This document shows positions 17,430 to 27,284 of a DNA stretch of 64,000 nucleotides, in pieces. The notes beneath the pieces were generated by a model. The model made no database searches, was not told the origin of the DNA, and was given only the letters and a program-made list of their open reading frames with translations. Each line of letters begins with the position of its first letter. The first letter of the stretch is position 1. A program made the position numbers and the translations under genes. Source of the stretch: Lampropedia puyangensis (lineage in GTDB: Bacteria; Pseudomonadota; Gammaproteobacteria; Burkholderiales; Burkholderiaceae_C); NCBI RefSeq assembly GCF_004833285.1, contig NZ_STFG01000002.1, forward strand, positions 248,001 to 312,000, written 5' to 3'.

Positions 17430-18251
17430 TTACAGTTGGAAGTCGTACCCGATCGTTAATGGTGCGTGATCGGAGAATTTCTCCCCTTTGTAGATGTGCT
17501 CGCTACGGGCCAATTGGGCGATGGCTGGCGTGGCCAGATGATAGTCCAAACGCCAGCCCACATTGTTGGCATAGGCTTGGCCCCGGTTGCTCCACCAGGT
17601 GTAGCAGGCATCGGTGGTATCTGGCTGCAAACTGCGGTACACATCCACTAGCGGTACTCTGGCATCTTGGGTGTCGTTGAGCAGTTGTGTCATCCATTCG
17701 CGCTCTTCTGGCAGAAAGCCGCTGTTTTTTTGGTTGCTGCGCCAGTTTTTCAAATCTGCTTGTTGGTGGGCGATATTGATGTCACCGCACAAAATGAATT
17801 CTCGCCCTTGCTGCAGCGCATTCAAGTAGGGGTAAAAACCTGCCAGGAAACGGAATTTGGCTGCCTGCCGCTCTTCCCCGGAAGAGCCACTGGGAAAGTA
17901 CGCACTAATGATTGAGCGTTTTTTGCTGGGGCTGTCAAAACGCAATTCAATATAGCGACCTTCGTCATCGAACTCGCCTTGATCCCAGCCGTACACCACA
18001 TCGGAAGGCGTGTGGCGTGTATAAATGCCTACCCCGGAGTAGCCTTTTTTCTGAGCCAGATGAAAATAGCCCTGCATACCGTCGAGTTGCGTCAGCTGGG
18101 CTTTTTCCAAATCCGGCAGTTGCGCTTTGACTTCTTGCACGCACATACAATCGGGCTTATTTTTTTCAAGCCAAGGCACCAGCCCTTTGTTGACTGCAGA
18201 ACGAATACCGTTGAGGTTGAGGCTGGTGAGGTGAAACAATGCTTTTTGCAT
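17430..18251 (-). CDS. xthA: Exodeoxyribonuclease III (AP endonuclease)
   Basis: 273 residues with the complete exonuclease III signature: '[16 protein letters not shown]' at the start, 'CVQEVKAQ' with the metal-binding Glu (about residue 40), 'YSGVGIYTR', '[15 protein letters not shown]', and the C-terminal '[12 protein letters not shown]'. It acts in base-excision repair as an AP endonuclease and 3'-5' exonuclease in the cytoplasm. Its start codon abuts and overlaps the pyrE region on the other strand, so both promoters lie inside the neighbouring gene starts. Confidence 0.93.
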   Translation of the reverse strand: MQKALFHLTSLNLNGIRSAVNKGLVPWLEKNKPDCMCVQEVKAQLPDLEKAQLTQLDGMQGYFHLAQKKGYSGVGIYTRHTPSDVVYGWDQGEFDDEGRYIELRFDSPSKKRSIISAYFPSGSSGEERQAAKFRFLAGFYPYLNALQQGREFILCGDINIAHQQADLKNWRSNQKNSGFLPEEREWMTQLLNDTQDARVPLVDVYRSLQPDTTDACYTWWSNRGQAYANNVGWRLDYHLATPAIAQLARSEHIYKGEKFSDHAPLTIGYDFQL

Positions 18252-18267
18252 GGAAAGAGTTTTTCAG

Positions 18268-18993
18268 ATGACTGCTCAAGAGGCTAACCGCACACATCCT
18301 GCTGCCGACGATTCATCAGCACAGGCTGCTCAGCAATTTGTGCAATTTGCCATAGAAAGTGGCGTGTTGAAGTTTGGTGAATTCACAACCAAGGCCGGTC
18401 GGCTGAGCCCTTACTTTTTCAACGCAGGCTTATTCAATGATGGCCAGAAGTTGTTGCGATTGGCCCAATTCTATGCAAATGCCATCGTCCGCAGTGGCAT
18501 CGAGTTCGATGTCATTTTTGGCCCCGCTTATAAAGGCATTGTGTTGGCAGCGGCCGTCTCGATGGAATTGGCGCGTTTAGGGCGTGCGGCGCCCTATGCG
18601 TACAACCGAAAAGAAGCCAAAGACCATGGCGAAGGCGGTATGTTGGTCGGTGCGCCGCTCAAAGGCCGCGTGTTGATTGTGGATGATGTGATCTCAGCTG
18701 GAACGGCGGTGCGCGAAGCCATGGCGATTATTCGTGCTGCTGGTGCCACTCCGCATGCGTTGGCAATTGCGCTAGACCGACAGGAAATGGCGACCGAAAA
18801 TGGCAAAGACGTCGCACATAGCGCCGTGCAGTTTGTGCAAAATCAATTGGGGTTGCAAGTATGCTCCATTGCCAATTTGGCGGCAATTCTGGATTATCTG
18901 GCCCAACCAGAGAGTGCTGACGGCGCAGCGTCTGCGCAACTGGAGCAATACCACAGCAAAGTGCAGGCCTACCGCGATCGTTACGGTGTGTAA
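18268..18993 (+). CDS. pyrE: Orotate phosphoribosyltransferase
   Basis: 241 residues from ATG 18268, chosen because GGAAAGAG lies about 8 bp upstream; ATG 18250 would overlap the xthA start. The PRPP-binding motif '[18 protein letters not shown]' (near residue 137) and '[21 protein letters not shown]' define PyrE. The enzyme makes orotidine monophosphate in pyrimidine synthesis. The N-terminal 15-20 residues are a non-conserved polar extension. Confidence 0.95.
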   Translation: MTAQEANRTHPAADDSSAQAAQQFVQFAIESGVLKFGEFTTKAGRLSPYFFNAGLFNDGQKLLRLAQFYANAIVRSGIEFDVIFGPAYKGIVLAAAVSMELARLGRAAPYAYNRKEAKDHGEGGMLVGAPLKGRVLIVDDVISAGTAVREAMAIIRAAGATPHALAIALDRQEMATENGKDVAHSAVQFVQNQLGLQVCSIANLAAILDYLAQPESADGAASAQLEQYHSKVQAYRDRYGV

Positions 18994-19108
18994 GATTTAC
19001 TGTCTTTCCGGTAGACTATTTCGGAAGATGGGGCGGTAAGCACTATGGGCATTGCCATAGAGCTATTGCATCGAAAAAATCACGATCACTTCTTCTTGTT
19101 AGGTTGTT

Positions 19109-19750
19109 ATGAAAATGGTCATGTATGTGGTGAGAAGACAGGTATGGCTATTGGGGGGCGCTTTGCTTGTGGCCTTCAATGGCTTGGCGCAGGCCCAGGA
19201 TCGGGCCAGAATTTATACCTGCGTGGATGCTACGGGCCGGACCTTGACTTCTGATCGTCCAATTCCCCAGTGCAATGACCGACCCCAGCGAATTCTGGAT
19301 GGGGTAACAGGGCACCAGCAAGGCATTAAAGAGCCTAGCTACACCCAAGCAGAGCGTGAAGCCATTGAGCGTGAGAAAAAACGCGAGCAGGATGTCCTTC
19401 GCGCAGCGAAGGACAAACGCCAACGAGAACGTGTGCTGCTCATGCGCTATCCGAATGAGGAAGCACACAACCAAGCCCGTGAAAGTGCCAAGGAGAGTTT
19501 GGTTACGGTGATCACTGCTGCGAATTTACGGCTTGCGCAAATTCGTGATGCCAAAATCAAGCTCGATAAAGAGTTGGAGTTTTACGACAACGACATAGCG
19601 AAGGCGCCCCCTGTCCTCAAACGGCAATTTGCTGACAACCAGCAGGACATGCAAGACCAGCAAACCTTCATTGATGGCAAGCAAGAAGAAGTTATGCGGG
19701 TTGATCGGCAGTTTGACCAAGAGCTGAATGAACTCAAGCAACTTTGGTAG
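19109..19750 (+). CDS. DUF4124-type exported coiled-coil protein
   Basis: 213 residues. A signal peptide (hydrophobic stretch 13-29, AQA cleavage) is followed by the DUF4124 block 'ARIYTCVDATGRTLTSDRPIPQCNDRPQRIL' at about residues 33-63. A highly charged helical region (E/K/R/Q rich, 80-213) then looks like a coiled coil. These proteins are periplasmic and of unknown function in betaproteobacteria. A bidirectional terminator follows. The start at 19109 puts the signal peptide correctly. Confidence 0.8.
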   Translation: MKMVMYVVRRQVWLLGGALLVAFNGLAQAQDRARIYTCVDATGRTLTSDRPIPQCNDRPQRILDGVTGHQQGIKEPSYTQAEREAIEREKKREQDVLRAAKDKRQRERVLLMRYPNEEAHNQARESAKESLVTVITAANLRLAQIRDAKIKLDKELEFYDNDIAKAPPVLKRQFADNQQDMQDQQTFIDGKQEEVMRVDRQFDQELNELKQLW

Positions 19751-19794
19751 ACGTCATTGCTTGCTAGCTGGATAGCATAAGAAGTTGAAGACAT

Positions 19795-19838
19795 AAAAAA
19801 AAGCGATGCAAAGTCTTTGTGCCTTGCATCGCTTTTTT
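19795..19838. terminator. Bidirectional terminator between the DUF4124 and proQ-like genes
   Basis: GCGATGCAA (19803-19811) pairs with TTGCATCGC (19824-19832), with an A-run before and a T6 run after. It serves both convergent genes. Confidence 0.85.
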
Positions 19839-19871
19839 CTCAACATGTCTAGCGCATGTTCACACGGCCAC

Positions 19872-20666
19872 TTAAGGGGTGTCGGGCTCCATGTTGGTTG
19901 ATTCTGACGATTCTGCATTTTGCGCTGTTGCATGCTCTGCTTCTTGGCGCTGCTGTTGGTGCAGCCGTGCACGGGCCAGCATCAAACCAGCTTCCTGCAC
20001 CGTCAAACCATACATTTCGGCGAATGCTGCTACGTTTGAGCCGCTGGCTTCGTATGCGCGCAACATGGCCTCATCGCGTGCTTGTTGCTCCGTAGCCGTC
20101 TGGACCACTTGCGTCAGAGTCGCCTGTACCACCGCATCGCGGGTATGCACGCTTTCTGCATAGGCAGAGGGGCGCAAGCCTGAATGCTCTACAGCCTTGG
20201 TAAGGCGATGTTCCAACCACTCTTGTGCTTGCGCGCGCAGTGGAGCTTGTTGGGATTCTTCGGCACGCTCTGCATGGCGCAGCTTGCGGCGAAACAGTTC
20301 CGTCAATGCGTGAAATGAATGCTCTACAGCCATCGGCTCAACGGCCTGGCCTTGCAAATCGTGGCGCGCACGGCCCATCGATACCGCTTGCAAGTAGCGG
20401 GTGGAGCGGGTGTGGATTGCCAAACCCTGTTTGAGATCTTCTGTGTCCCACTCTGGGTTGGCCGCAACAAGGTCTTCGAAAATCCCACGTTTGAGTGGCA
20501 GTGGTTGAGCGCCAAACAAGGCCGGGTACAACGGCGCCAAGCGCTCCAGTATAGGGTGCGCTGGTTTGAAGGGGGCTACAGGTCGGCGTGAAGCTGCTCG
20601 GCGGCCTTGGGACGCGTTGGGCTTGCGTGGCTTGTTGTGATCCGAGTTGGCTGGTGAATGAGACAT
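19872..20666 (-). CDS. ProQ/FinO-domain RNA-binding protein
   Basis: 264 residues from ATG 20666 (MSHSPANSD); the frame is open further upstream but without support. Residues about 30-130 form the ProQ/FinO domain: 'HPILERLAPLYPALFGAQPLPLKRGIFEDLVAANPEWDTEDLKQGLAIHTRSTRYLQAV'. The basic N-terminal stretch (KPRKPNASQGRRAASRRP) and long helical Q/E-rich C terminus are typical of betaproteobacterial forms. It is likely an RNA chaperone for small RNAs. No close neighbour suggests a specific target. Confidence 0.82.
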   Translation of the reverse strand: MSHSPANSDHNKPRKPNASQGRRAASRRPVAPFKPAHPILERLAPLYPALFGAQPLPLKRGIFEDLVAANPEWDTEDLKQGLAIHTRSTRYLQAVSMGRARHDLQGQAVEPMAVEHSFHALTELFRRKLRHAERAEESQQAPLRAQAQEWLEHRLTKAVEHSGLRPSAYAESVHTRDAVVQATLTQVVQTATEQQARDEAMLRAYEASGSNVAAFAEMYGLTVQEAGLMLARARLHQQQRQEAEHATAQNAESSESTNMEPDTP

Positions 20667-20899
20667 GAAAGAGACGAAACAAGTGAGAACGAATGTGTGC
20701 GCAGTGGCCGAGCATGAAAACAACCCAATTCGGGACGAGCCCTTCTATTCTATTGAGGGGATAGTCATCAGCAACACTGGCATTGGCGCGAAGGGCGCAT
20801 CATGCCATCGAAATTACAGCTTTGGCAAATTCAGTGGTCAAGCTAGTGTCTGCAGTGTTTTTCCGCAGAGCATTGGCGAAGTTTTAGGTGTGGACTAGG

Positions 20900-21739
20900 T
20901 CAGTCGTGCACAAGCGCGGCAAGTGCACGTTCAACAGGTATGGGAATAAGGCTTTTGGCCAATCCGTCTGCGCGGGTGAGCCCTTGGTTGATGATGACAA
21001 TTGGTTTGCCCAGCTGCGCAGCCAGCACTGCATACCGATAGCTCGATTGCACCATCAACGAAGTACCCAGCACCACAAGCCCACCAGCGAGTTGCAGGGC
21101 TGCGGTGGCCTGCTGGTGTCGCTCGACGGGAACATGCTCGCCATAAAACACCACATCAGGCTTGATGATACCGCCGCAGATTGGGCAGGGTACTACGCTA
21201 AATTGGCTGAAATTGACACCTTCTAGATCTGCGTCGCCATCAGGGGCTGATGCCGCCTTTGCAGCCAACCATTGCGGATTGCGTGCTTCAAGCATGGTTT
21301 GATAGGCCGGTCGTGCCATGCGGTGTCCGCACTGCATGCACCGCACCTGATCGAGCCTGCCGTGCAAATCAATGACGGCCGAACTCCCGGCTTTTTCGTG
21401 CAAACCGTCCACGTTTTGGGTAACGACCAATCCGAGTAAGCCTTGACGCTGCAACGTACACACAGCCACATGGGCGGCGTTGGGCTGCACGGTGCTGAAA
21501 AATCGCCATCCCACCATGCTGCGCGCCCAATACCGCGCCCGTACGGCTGCATCTGCCATGAAGGGTTGAAAGTAGATGGGGGCTGGCCGCTTCCATTGCC
21601 CACGGGCATCGCGGTAATCGGGAATGCCAGAGGCGGTGCTCATACCTGCCCCGGTCAGGGCCATCCACGCGGGGCCTTGGTGCAGCCATTCGTGCAACTG
21701 CGCCAAGGCAGCGATGTGTGCAGAATTGGTGTTAGTCAT
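20900..21739 (-). CDS. Sir2-type NAD-dependent protein deacylase
   Basis: 279 residues. NAD-binding 'LTGAGMSTASGIPDYRDARGQW' (about 29-50), 'TQNVDGLHEKAG', catalytic His in 'VIDLHGRLDQVRC', and two zinc cysteine pairs (CMQC, CPIC) give a full sirtuin. It removes acyl groups from protein lysines using NAD. It is slightly longer than CobB-type forms because of a segment between the zinc pairs (about 155-180). The minus strand continues toward ubiE, but a 219-bp gap with a structured element separates them. Confidence 0.9.
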   Translation of the reverse strand: MTNTNSAHIAALAQLHEWLHQGPAWMALTGAGMSTASGIPDYRDARGQWKRPAPIYFQPFMADAAVRARYWARSMVGWRFFSTVQPNAAHVAVCTLQRQGLLGLVVTQNVDGLHEKAGSSAVIDLHGRLDQVRCMQCGHRMARPAYQTMLEARNPQWLAAKAASAPDGDADLEGVNFSQFSVVPCPICGGIIKPDVVFYGEHVPVERHQQATAALQLAGGLVVLGTSLMVQSSYRYAVLAAQLGKPIVIINQGLTRADGLAKSLIPIPVERALAALVHD

Positions 21740-21778
21740 GCAGCCGCACTAAAAGATGATGGACACAACGACTGACTT

Positions 21779-21903
21779 AGAGCGACTAACACAACCCTTG
21801 ATACGTCGAAAGCAAAACCGTGTCGTACTACTCGTACTGCCTGCGGTTTTGCGCCTAGTCTCAACCGCAAACCTTCGGTTTGCTGGGTTGTGTTAGCCGC
21901 TCT
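21779..21903. repeat. 125-bp cloverleaf-like inverted-repeat element
   Basis: Outer arms of 19 nt (21779-21797 and 21885-21903) are reverse complements at 18 of 19 positions. Inside are two more stems: GCAAAACCG (21812-21820) with CGGTTTTGC (21844-21852), and GCAAACC-TTC-GGTTTGC (21867-21883). The three stems would fold as a three-way junction. It lies between the sirtuin gene and ubiE and looks like a non-autonomous repeat (REP/MITE-like) or a structured RNA. Confidence 0.6.
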
Positions 21904-21958
21904 TAAACCTTTAAAACTCTGCATGTGCAACGCTTGCTTGTCGCGCTTTTGTAATGCC

Positions 21959-22690
21959 TCAGCACTTGATGCCCACATGCAAGGCGGCAATGCCTGCAGT
22001 TAGGTTGTGGTAGTCCACATGGCCAAAACCGGCAGTGTGCATCATGCTTTTAAGCGATTCTTGGTCGGGGTGCATGCGAATCGATTCGGCCAGATACCGG
22101 TAGCTATCGGCATCGCCAGCAATCGCTTGGCCCAAGCGCGGCAAAATGTTGAAGGAATACCAGTCATAGGGCTTGCGCAGCGGTGGCGCTATTTGCGAAA
22201 ACTCCAGCACCAGTAACTTGCCTCTGGGTTTGAGTACGCGCTGCATCTCTGCCAGGGCTGCATCTTTGTGGGTCATGTTGCGCAGCCCAAATGCCACACT
22301 CACAACGTCAAAATAATTGTCTTGGAACGGGAGTTTTTCTGCATCGCAAACCATGGTGGGTAATACCAAGCCGTGATTGAGCAGGCGATTGCGCCCGGTG
22401 CGCAACATCGCTTCATTGATGTCTGTGTGGCACACCGTGCCAGTAGGGCCAACCTTTTTCGCAAACGCCTTGGCCAAATCTCCCGTGCCACCGGCAATAT
22501 CTAATGCCTTCTGGCCGGGGCGTAAATTGGCCACCAGCAACGTATACGCTTTCCAAGCGCGGTGCAAACCGGCAGACATCAAGTCGTTCATGATGTCGTA
22601 CTTCGGCGCGACAGAGTCAAACACCTGGCGAACCTTGCCAGCCTTGTCTTCTTCGTTGACGGTTTCAAAGCCAAAATGGGTTTTGTTCAT
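21959..22690 (-). CDS. ubiE: Ubiquinone/menaquinone biosynthesis C-methyltransferase UbiE
   Basis: 243 residues. '[37 protein letters not shown]' (about 10-46), SAM motif '[16 protein letters not shown]' (63-78), and '[32 protein letters not shown]' are diagnostic for UbiE. It methylates the demethyl quinone ring precursors of ubiquinone (and menaquinone where present) at the inner membrane. The length matches the family and the ATG at 22690 gives the conserved N terminus. Confidence 0.95.
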   Translation of the reverse strand: MNKTHFGFETVNEEDKAGKVRQVFDSVAPKYDIMNDLMSAGLHRAWKAYTLLVANLRPGQKALDIAGGTGDLAKAFAKKVGPTGTVCHTDINEAMLRTGRNRLLNHGLVLPTMVCDAEKLPFQDNYFDVVSVAFGLRNMTHKDAALAEMQRVLKPRGKLLVLEFSQIAPPLRKPYDWYSFNILPRLGQAIAGDADSYRYLAESIRMHPDQESLKSMMHTAGFGHVDYHNLTAGIAALHVGIKC

Positions 22691-22810
22691 GGTGCGGATC
22701 TTTAGAGGGTCTAAAAGGCCAGGTGCCTATTAGAGATTCAATGTGTGCAAAGTAGTTCGGTCGGTCCAAGCCAGAAACAAGGCGGCTGTCACTGAACTAA
22801 ATATGGCGCT

Positions 22811-23869
22811 TTAGAAATGTTGCTTTAGTCGCAAAGCTGGTTTTTCTACGTAACGCCAAGAGAACATGGCAAAAGCGATCGTCAGGGGGATGGCAACCAA
22901 AGCCATTTTCCACCAAACATGCAATTGTGGGAAAGCGTACGCAAGCGTTTGCTGAATTGGGAAGCCGTATAGATAAATCCCATAGGAGTAGTCACCCCGT
23001 GAGAGAAAACCAAGTTTAGGCAAAGGCGTCATGCCCAGATAGACGGTGAGATACATCAGGGGAACCAGCGCTGCAATGGCCATGCCTGGCTTGAGGCACA
23101 TGAAGGCATAGGCTATTCCTGCGATCACAGCAAAATCTGGCCGAATTGGAATGTAGCGCGCTGCTTGAAAAAGCCAACTGCCAATCAGAAAGGAGATGAT
23201 CAGCGCATTGCCTGAATACGCATAAACAGGCTTGCCAAATTGGGTGATCCAATCTAGACCGATTAGGCCAATAATGGCTGCCCCCGCCAATGCAACATAC
23301 AGGCCGCGGTGATACACGACTTTGCATAGCATCAGCGCTCCAATCAGCAGGTAACTATAGTATTCAGGATGAAGAGTCCATAAATTACCGTTGACGGTTC
23401 CAGGATAAGGATTGTCTTTGAACACGCCTGGCAATTCAAAGTGAATGATGCCGATGATGTTGAGAAAGTACGACCAAAATCCGCTGCTTGTAAAGTATTC
23501 GCGCAGATTGAGTGTAGTGACCAATGCACCCAGTATGAGGGCAGAAAGAGATACTTCGACAACAAGCGCAGGAATGATGCGCAAAATGCGATTGGCAAAA
23601 AACTTCTTGAGCGACTGTAGCCGGACAGCGCTTCCCGTTACCAAGAAGCCGCTCAACCCGAAAAACATGGGCAAGATCGCTGCATAGGCCGGAAACCAGA
23701 ATGACTCATGAAACGCGTACCAGTAAAACCCGTGTGCAACAGGCACGCAGTGCAGCAGTATCACGCTTATGGCAAGCGCAATGCGCATGAAGTCAAACCC
23801 TGGGCCAATCCCTCTGCAATCTAGTAGTTTTTCATGCAGTGTTTGAGTTTTTATAAGGAAAAGGGGCAT
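22811..23869 (-). CDS. Acyltransferase family 3 (OafA/YrhL-like) membrane protein
   Basis: 352 residues with about 10 transmembrane helices. 'FDFMRIALAISVILLHCVPVAHGF' near residues 25-48 (R..A...V.LLH) is the acyltransferase-3 signature; 'FFGLSGFLVTGS' and 'GDYSYGIYLYGFPIQQ' are also typical. These enzymes O-acetylate or acylate exopolysaccharide or lipopolysaccharide sugars from the cytoplasmic side. No glycosyltransferases are adjacent, so the substrate is unknown. Divergent from a second acyltransferase-3 gene at 24189. Confidence 0.82.
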   Translation of the reverse strand: MPLFLIKTQTLHEKLLDCRGIGPGFDFMRIALAISVILLHCVPVAHGFYWYAFHESFWFPAYAAILPMFFGLSGFLVTGSAVRLQSLKKFFANRILRIIPALVVEVSLSALILGALVTTLNLREYFTSSGFWSYFLNIIGIIHFELPGVFKDNPYPGTVNGNLWTLHPEYYSYLLIGALMLCKVVYHRGLYVALAGAAIIGLIGLDWITQFGKPVYAYSGNALIISFLIGSWLFQAARYIPIRPDFAVIAGIAYAFMCLKPGMAIAALVPLMYLTVYLGMTPLPKLGFLSRGDYSYGIYLYGFPIQQTLAYAFPQLHVWWKMALVAIPLTIAFAMFSWRYVEKPALRLKQHF

Positions 23870-24188
23870 TGGATTCAGTCAACAGCCGATAAGGTCTGGC
23901 AATGGAGGGCACTCCATATCGCGGGAGTGTGAGGCTTGCTGAACATGCGACATGCCAGTGCTAGGCTTCAGAAGATTAATTATAAATTGAGCCGTTCGCT
24001 GCGAGGGGGTGGGGCTCTTTAGCGTGACTGCAACTAGCAGAAGTGGGTAGCACTTGCTTTTGGGTGAGCTTGGGCGATTGCGGCCATTGGCCTACGCATT
24101 GCCTTGTTCGGCCGGTAGCTTAATCAGGCAAAGCCTGCGCCTATACTCAAAAAGGTAATTTCTCACTCTAATCTTGATTGATGGCGCT
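23870..24188. other. Intergenic region between two divergent acyltransferase genes
   Basis: 319 bp without a supported gene. It carries the start regions of both divergent genes. No clear repeats, promoter pair or RNA gene stood out. Confidence 0.4.
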
Positions 24189-25199
24189 ATGACGCAACGA
24201 AATAAACATCTTGATGCCGCAAAAGGTGTGCTGGTTTTCCTTGTGTTGCTTGGACATGTGCTGCACTACAGCAGGCAGGTTCCCATTTTGGATGTGCTGT
24301 ATCGGTGGCTGTATTTATTTCATATGCCTGCATTTGTTTTTCTGTCTGGCATGGTCAGTAGCAGCATATTGGATTCGCGGCGCGCGCGCGCGCTGCTTTT
24401 TTCCGTGCTGCTTCCTTTTCTCGTGCATCAGGCGGTGCAGTCAGGGTTGTTGGCTTACCTTATACACAAGCCTTGGCAATGGGCGCTGAGCCAGCCAGTT
24501 TGGGCCATGTGGTACTTGAGTAGCTTGTTATGCTGGCGCCTAATGTTGCCTTTATTGGCGCAATTAAAGTATCCGTTGTTTGTGTCAGTTGCGATTGCAC
24601 TGTTGGCTGGACTTGACGCGGAAATCGGGACGGCGTGGTCCCTGTCGCGAACATTTGGTTTTTTGCCTTTTTTTGTTGCTGGCTATTTGTGGGGACAGCG
24701 ATCTGAGAAATTATCACTCCCTTCGTTGCACTGGGGTTGGGCTGTTATGGGGCTGTCTGCGCTTTTGCTTGTGGCTGTTTTGACACGCCATGCCAGTATT
24801 TCTTGGTGGTATTGGTTTGTAGGGTATTCAGCGTTGGGGGCTAGCGCAACTACGGGCATGTTGTACCGTGCGTTGCTGCTGCTGTGTGGTGCCGTGGGTG
24901 TTGTCAGCATCCTCAGTCTGGTTGGTGCGATCAAGGATGTTAATAGGCTGGCGGTGCTAGGTGCGGCGTCAATCACGCCTTATTTGCTGCATATGTATGT
25001 CATCGTAGTAGCTGATCATGTGGGAATGGGGGGCTGGATAGCATCGCTGCCTGCTGCGATAGGTGTGGCTGTGGTTGTTTGTTGCACGATGCTATTGACG
25101 TGGGTGTTAGCGCAAGTGGGAAGGAAGTTCCCCGGCTTTTGTGACTTTTCTTGGCTTGAGCGGCATGCCGTAACGCAGGTTTTTTTTCGTATGCGTTGA
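24189..25199 (+). CDS. Acyltransferase family 3-like membrane protein
   Basis: 336 residues from ATG 24189 (MTQRNKHLDAAKG); a TTG 5 codons upstream is also possible. 'LDAAKGVLVFLVLLGHVLHY' and 'FHMPAFVFLSGMVSS' match acyltransferase-3 of the polysaccharide-modifying type. About 10 hydrophobic helices follow. The substrate is unknown. With the divergent gene at 22811 it forms an unusual pair of envelope-modifying enzymes. The (GC)n run at 24379-24393 falls inside the gene. Confidence 0.75.
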   Translation: MTQRNKHLDAAKGVLVFLVLLGHVLHYSRQVPILDVLYRWLYLFHMPAFVFLSGMVSSSILDSRRARALLFSVLLPFLVHQAVQSGLLAYLIHKPWQWALSQPVWAMWYLSSLLCWRLMLPLLAQLKYPLFVSVAIALLAGLDAEIGTAWSLSRTFGFLPFFVAGYLWGQRSEKLSLPSLHWGWAVMGLSALLLVAVLTRHASISWWYWFVGYSALGASATTGMLYRALLLLCGAVGVVSILSLVGAIKDVNRLAVLGAASITPYLLHMYVIVVADHVGMGGWIASLPAAIGVAVVVCCTMLLTWVLAQVGRKFPGFCDFSWLERHAVTQVFFRMR

Positions 25200-25559
25200 T
25201 TTTGCGGCCTATGCGTATTCATTCGGAATTGCAATTCTTGATACACAAGCTTATAGAAGCATGCGCATAGGATCTGAGTTTCACTGTGGCTTGCTTAGAG
25301 CCGAAAAGCTACAAAAAAACTGCGCGAAAACTCTGCGGCGGCGTAATTGCGCTTGCGTATCTTGTGGCTTGCACCTAAACTTGCGACCAGAATGGCATAG
25401 GTTCTTGCGCACGGTTGAATGGTGTGTTGTTTTTTTGAAAAAACTACTAAATTCCGCTTGTGGAGCCATTTCGACGGCAGGTGTTCATGCTACGATGCCG
25501 CAGCGTGATTGAATCTTGGTCGTTACGCTTTCAAACCTCTTCATTTTTGGAGTTAACTC
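25200..25559 (+). promoter_or_regulatory. Long upstream region of the surface-protein gene
   Basis: 360 bp with no supported gene. GGAG (about 25547-25550) seven bases before ATG 25560 is a strong ribosome site. A weak -10-like TACGAT lies at 25491-25496, but no convincing -35 was seen, so the promoter is not assigned. Confidence 0.35.
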
Positions 25560-27089
25560 ATGAAAAAAAATGTTTTCGCATTGAGCGTTGCCGTTGCTCT
25601 GGCCTCTTTGGCTGGTGCGGCTAATGCCCAAGAAGTTCCTTTTATCCCGAATACTGGTGGTGATGCTGCTACCAAATTCGTGGTTAATCCTGGTGGCGTA
25701 GGTCACATTCAATTGTTGCCTTACTACTCTGTGCAAGGCAATAAAAACACATTGTTGAACATTGTCAACACTGATACCCAAAACGGTAAAGTGGTGAAAG
25801 TGCGTTTCCGTGGCGCACGTAACTCTGACGACGTGTTTGACTTCTACGTGTTCCTGTCCCCAGGCGACGTATGGCGTTCACGTGTTTACCGCGATGGCGG
25901 CGAACAAACTTTCCTGCAAGCAGTAGATAATTCTTGCACATGGCCTAACAAGGCATTGCTGGAATCCACTCCATTCCAAACAACTCGCGTTTTCAACGAG
26001 TTGGAATCTGAAGTGCGCGAAGGTTACGCTGAACTGTTGACGGCTGCTGACATTCGTCCTGAGTCTGATTTCTACAAAGCCATCAAGCATGACAGCAAAG
26101 GTCAAGTGGCTTGCACTGAAACAGCTATTGCTGATGCATTGAAGCCTCTGACAACAGAAGCCAATGCTAAAACTGCTGGTTTGGACTTCCCAACAACAGG
26201 TTTGATCGCTCACTGGGCTATCACTGATGTGGTGAATACAAGCACTGTTAGCGCAAATGCAACAACATTGTTGGCTGTTGATGGTGATGGCGTTGCCGCT
26301 GAAGGTAATATCGTTGTTGCTCCTCAGCAAGATGTTGATGCGCCAACTACATGGCGTACAACAGGTACTGCAGATCCATTGTTGGCAAAAGGTGCAGTCG
26401 CAGGTATTTCTTACTTTGACTTCCCTGATCTGTCTACACCATACGTTGGTGGTACTATCACACCAGCTCAGCAAGCTAACGTGGTGTCTAATGCTTTGGC
26501 CGTGTCTGAACTCATTAACGAGTTTACAACTGGCGCAGGCGTGAATTTCAAAACTGACTGGGTGTTCTCTTTGCCAACACGTCGTTATGGTGTGGCTATT
26601 GATTATGCGGCCAATGCAGGCAAAGGCGCGGCAGTTTACAATACCAGCAGCGCGTTCTTCGATGCTAATAATGCTCAATTTACAAGCGTTGAAGGCGTCC
26701 CATCTGTTAGTATTGGTTTGAATGCTACTTATTGGGACAATGAAGAAGGTAGCGGTATTAACGCTACTGTGTCCCCAGGCGGCGGCCGTGCTCGTATCAC
26801 TGGTGAAGTGAACGTGTTCTCCTTCAACAGCGATCCTGCTGAGTCTGTATTGGGCGCACAAATTTCTGCATTCAACGTGACTCCACGCGTGAACGGCAAT
26901 GTGGTGGAATCCGGTTGGGCTAAAGTTGCTTTGACTAATGCTGCAGTTACTAATGCTGCGCAATGGCCATCGACTTTCACTGATGCTCAGATTAACGGTC
27001 TGCCAGTGGTGGGATATGCAGCTTTGACAGTGCCATCCAACTCCATGTCCTTCACATGGCCACACCGTTTCAACCGTTTCACCAAGTAA
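25560..27089 (+). CDS. Abundant exported surface protein (S-layer-like candidate)
   Basis: 509 residues with a clean signal peptide (MKKNVFALSVAVALASLAGAANA|QE). The N-terminal mature block 'VNPGGVGHIQLLPYYSVQGNKNTLLNIVNTDTQNGKVVKVRFRGARNSDDVFDFYVFLSPGDVW' is one I associate with cell-surface/S-layer-type proteins of Burkholderiales. Codon use is notably biased, the ribosome site is strong and two hairpins follow the gene, all consistent with high expression. A parvulin gene follows. Location at the surface is inferred; no sorting tail or LPXTG-like motif was seen. Confidence 0.65.
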   Translation: MKKNVFALSVAVALASLAGAANAQEVPFIPNTGGDAATKFVVNPGGVGHIQLLPYYSVQGNKNTLLNIVNTDTQNGKVVKVRFRGARNSDDVFDFYVFLSPGDVWRSRVYRDGGEQTFLQAVDNSCTWPNKALLESTPFQTTRVFNELESEVREGYAELLTAADIRPESDFYKAIKHDSKGQVACTETAIADALKPLTTEANAKTAGLDFPTTGLIAHWAITDVVNTSTVSANATTLLAVDGDGVAAEGNIVVAPQQDVDAPTTWRTTGTADPLLAKGAVAGISYFDFPDLSTPYVGGTITPAQQANVVSNALAVSELINEFTTGAGVNFKTDWVFSLPTRRYGVAIDYAANAGKGAAVYNTSSAFFDANNAQFTSVEGVPSVSIGLNATYWDNEEGSGINATVSPGGGRARITGEVNVFSFNSDPAESVLGAQISAFNVTPRVNGNVVESGWAKVALTNAAVTNAAQWPSTFTDAQINGLPVVGYAALTVPSNSMSFTWPHRFNRFTK

Positions 27090-27098
27090 TTGGTTTGG

Positions 27099-27178
27099 AG
27101 TGATGTTTTAGTTCGCTGAAACATCACTTGGTTGAGACTGTAAAGTCAAAAAAGCAGGCGCAAGCCTGCTTTTTTTTT
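27099..27178 (+). terminator. Double hairpin terminator after the surface protein
   Basis: A 10-bp stem AGTGATGTTT/AAACATCACT (27099-27128) is followed by AGCAGGC-GCAA-GCCTGCT (27153-27170) and eight T (27171-27178). The second is a classical intrinsic terminator. Confidence 0.85.
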
Positions 27179-27284
27179 GACTAATGGGGCTGAACTAACG
27201 ATCCTGAAGATGCTCTGAATGAAGGCGAATGGGGCTGTATATTGAGCCGCAAAATCCATTCTTAAACTATTCTGAAGGTGTAAA

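Noticed and set aside
24379-24393. Alternating GC run, thought of as a Z-DNA or phase-variation site
   Set aside because: It lies in frame inside the acyltransferase gene, encodes Arg/Ala codons, and a similar run occurs in maiA; likely just codon composition.
25878-27065. Long minus-strand open frame (395 codons) opposite the surface-protein gene
   Set aside because: It mirrors the biased codon use of the plus-strand gene, lacks a ribosome site and has no family signature; a shadow frame.
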